From positions 2,778,629-2,842,628 of the forward strand of contig OX457051.1 in assembly GCA_949752735.1 (NCBI GenBank): a stretch of 64,000 nt of DNA. Reading direction: 5' to 3'. Under the pieces are notes generated by a model, which worked only from the letters and a program-made list of their open reading frames with translations, made no database searches and had not been told where the DNA came from. Shown piece after piece: positions 62,877-64,000 of the stretch; positions within the stretch are counted from its first letter, which is position 1; every line of letters starts with the position of its first letter. Position numbers and translations under genes: made by a program. The DNA comes from Lumbricus terrestris. Its lineage: Eukaryota; Annelida; Clitellata; Crassiclitellata; Lumbricidae.

Positions 62877-64000
62877 AGTGTGGTTCACAGATACATGGTA
62901 AAAAATAAAGTTCAAGCTAAAAACCAGGGCGCCCTCCCAGTTTGTTAGACTTATCAATAGTATTGTTGAGACAAAATTTCAGCTTCCTATTCCAACTGGA
63001 AGGCGGTGCTCAACGACTGTCTTACTTTGCATGGGCCAATGAAAAGACGTTAATTGTAGAAATAAATGTGTTGAGCATACATTCCAATACAATTGCGCTT
63101 TATTTCAAGATAGATGATACATTACTGTAACATGACAATATGTGTGACACTTAAACAATTGGTGAGCTTGAAATATAAAATTTCAGTAGGTTTTAAATAT
63201 GGAAAATGTCAAAAAATGTCAAAAACACCGTTAAATCCACGAATGTCTATTGTTCTCGTTTTATGACTTCAAACATACGATGACGTCTACACTGTAGAAG
63301 GCTTTGCAAGCACAGTGTCAAAAGCATATTTCTTTGTTGATTGAGTGGGGCAGCTTTTCTATTTGCCTCAAACACTTGGAGAAAATACTGCTTTCTTCTT
63401 CATCAGTGATGAGTCAGTTTAATTCCTCGAACAACTTCACACTTCTCTCAGCCATGTCGTTTACCACTCTCAATTGCTGACTTCAGCCTCTACCCTGCTG
63501 ATAATCATCATCGTCAGGCTATTGCACTGGTGTAAGTATAAAAAGGAATCACCAAATTTCAGGTGTAGTGTCAGTGTTCACTGGGTTGCAAACTCGCCCA
63601 GGCAATCCCCTCCTTCTGTATCGCAGCACTATACCGTCAACATCCTTTCACTAGGATTTGCAGTCATTCCGTAAAAATCTTCACCTTATCTGAACCATAT
63701 CAGGCAGATGGCAACATAACAGTGTCAGACATTCAGCCTCATCTGCAAGGCACTAAGTATTGATAATTTTCTAGAACATTCTTGGCAGCAACGTTGAGCT
63801 CCTACAAATAATAGTCACCTGAATCAAAAGTCCTATATCAATCAAAATTGACAGATCTTGTCCTGGAGTTTCAGCAGCAAGAGGATGCCTTTGAGTGAAG
63901 GAGGGCACCCAATCGCCCAAAAGGATGAATCTGAGTTTTTCCTTTTCCCTTAGATTGAATACTTCACGTTGATTGCTAAATCGTACAATTATTTTGATGA
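62877..64000. other. Unassigned sequence to window end
   Basis: No convincing coding frame, splice pattern or repeat was recognised. Confidence 0.4.

Overview
This window looks like eukaryotic, most likely marine metazoan, genomic DNA. Host genes are split by GT-AG introns. The repeats are those of animal genomes: non-LTR retrotransposons of the CR1/L2 and RTE type, Ty3/gypsy LTR elements, hAT and Tc1/mariner DNA transposons, tRNA-derived SINEs and many microsatellites. The palindrome TAGGCCTA is conspicuously frequent. I cannot name the species. An invertebrate deuterostome would fit, but that is a guess.

Host genes are few. The best is a four-exon + strand gene (41688-45469, 419 aa) with an F-box-like N-terminus and a long beta-propeller-like C-terminal region. 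A second member of the family lies on the - strand (exons at 37711-37772, 37002-37209, 33869-34321 and 18945-19405). It is broken: its last exon is split by about 14.4 kb of inserted repeats and also has a frameshift. A third gene on the - strand (54974 to 50164) encodes a signal-peptide/coiled-coil exon joined to an NHL-repeat exon, with one frameshift.

Layout. 1-9.9 kb: a decayed + strand LINE cut into four pieces by three DNA transposons, each flanked by a perfect 8-bp target duplication. The largest (4457-9576) itself carries a - strand LINE. 9.9-13.5 kb: minisatellites, inverted repeats and telomere-like CCCTAA patches. 13.65-18.88 kb: a hAT-like element inside another hAT-like element. 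The inner one holds a foldback/minisatellite structure, which in turn carries a 5'-truncated RTE-like LINE. 19.56-33.37 kb: a Ty3/gypsy element with identical 1064-bp LTRs and integrase upstream of reverse transcriptase (Gmr1-like order), with a second LTR element (24281-30569, identical 448-bp LTRs) inside it. The inner element keeps gag, protease and integrase but has no recognisable reverse transcriptase. 33.9-45.5 kb: the F-box family locus with MITEs and an L2-type LINE in its introns. 45.5-55 kb: LINE, mariner and SINE copies and the NHL gene, whose intron holds an L2-type LINE split by a second copy of the 1219-bp hAT-like element. 56.1-61.7 kb: a 5.5-kb foldback structure made of oppositely oriented ~154-bp repeats rich in ATGGCGG, with a mariner-like element in its centre. 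61.7-64 kb: mostly unassigned sequence with microsatellites.

The nesting gives relative ages. The + strand LINE is older than its hAT insertions. The F-box paralogue is older than the unclassified repeat in it, which is older than the outer LTR element, which is older than the inner one. Identical LTR pairs and near-identical hAT copies point to recent activity.
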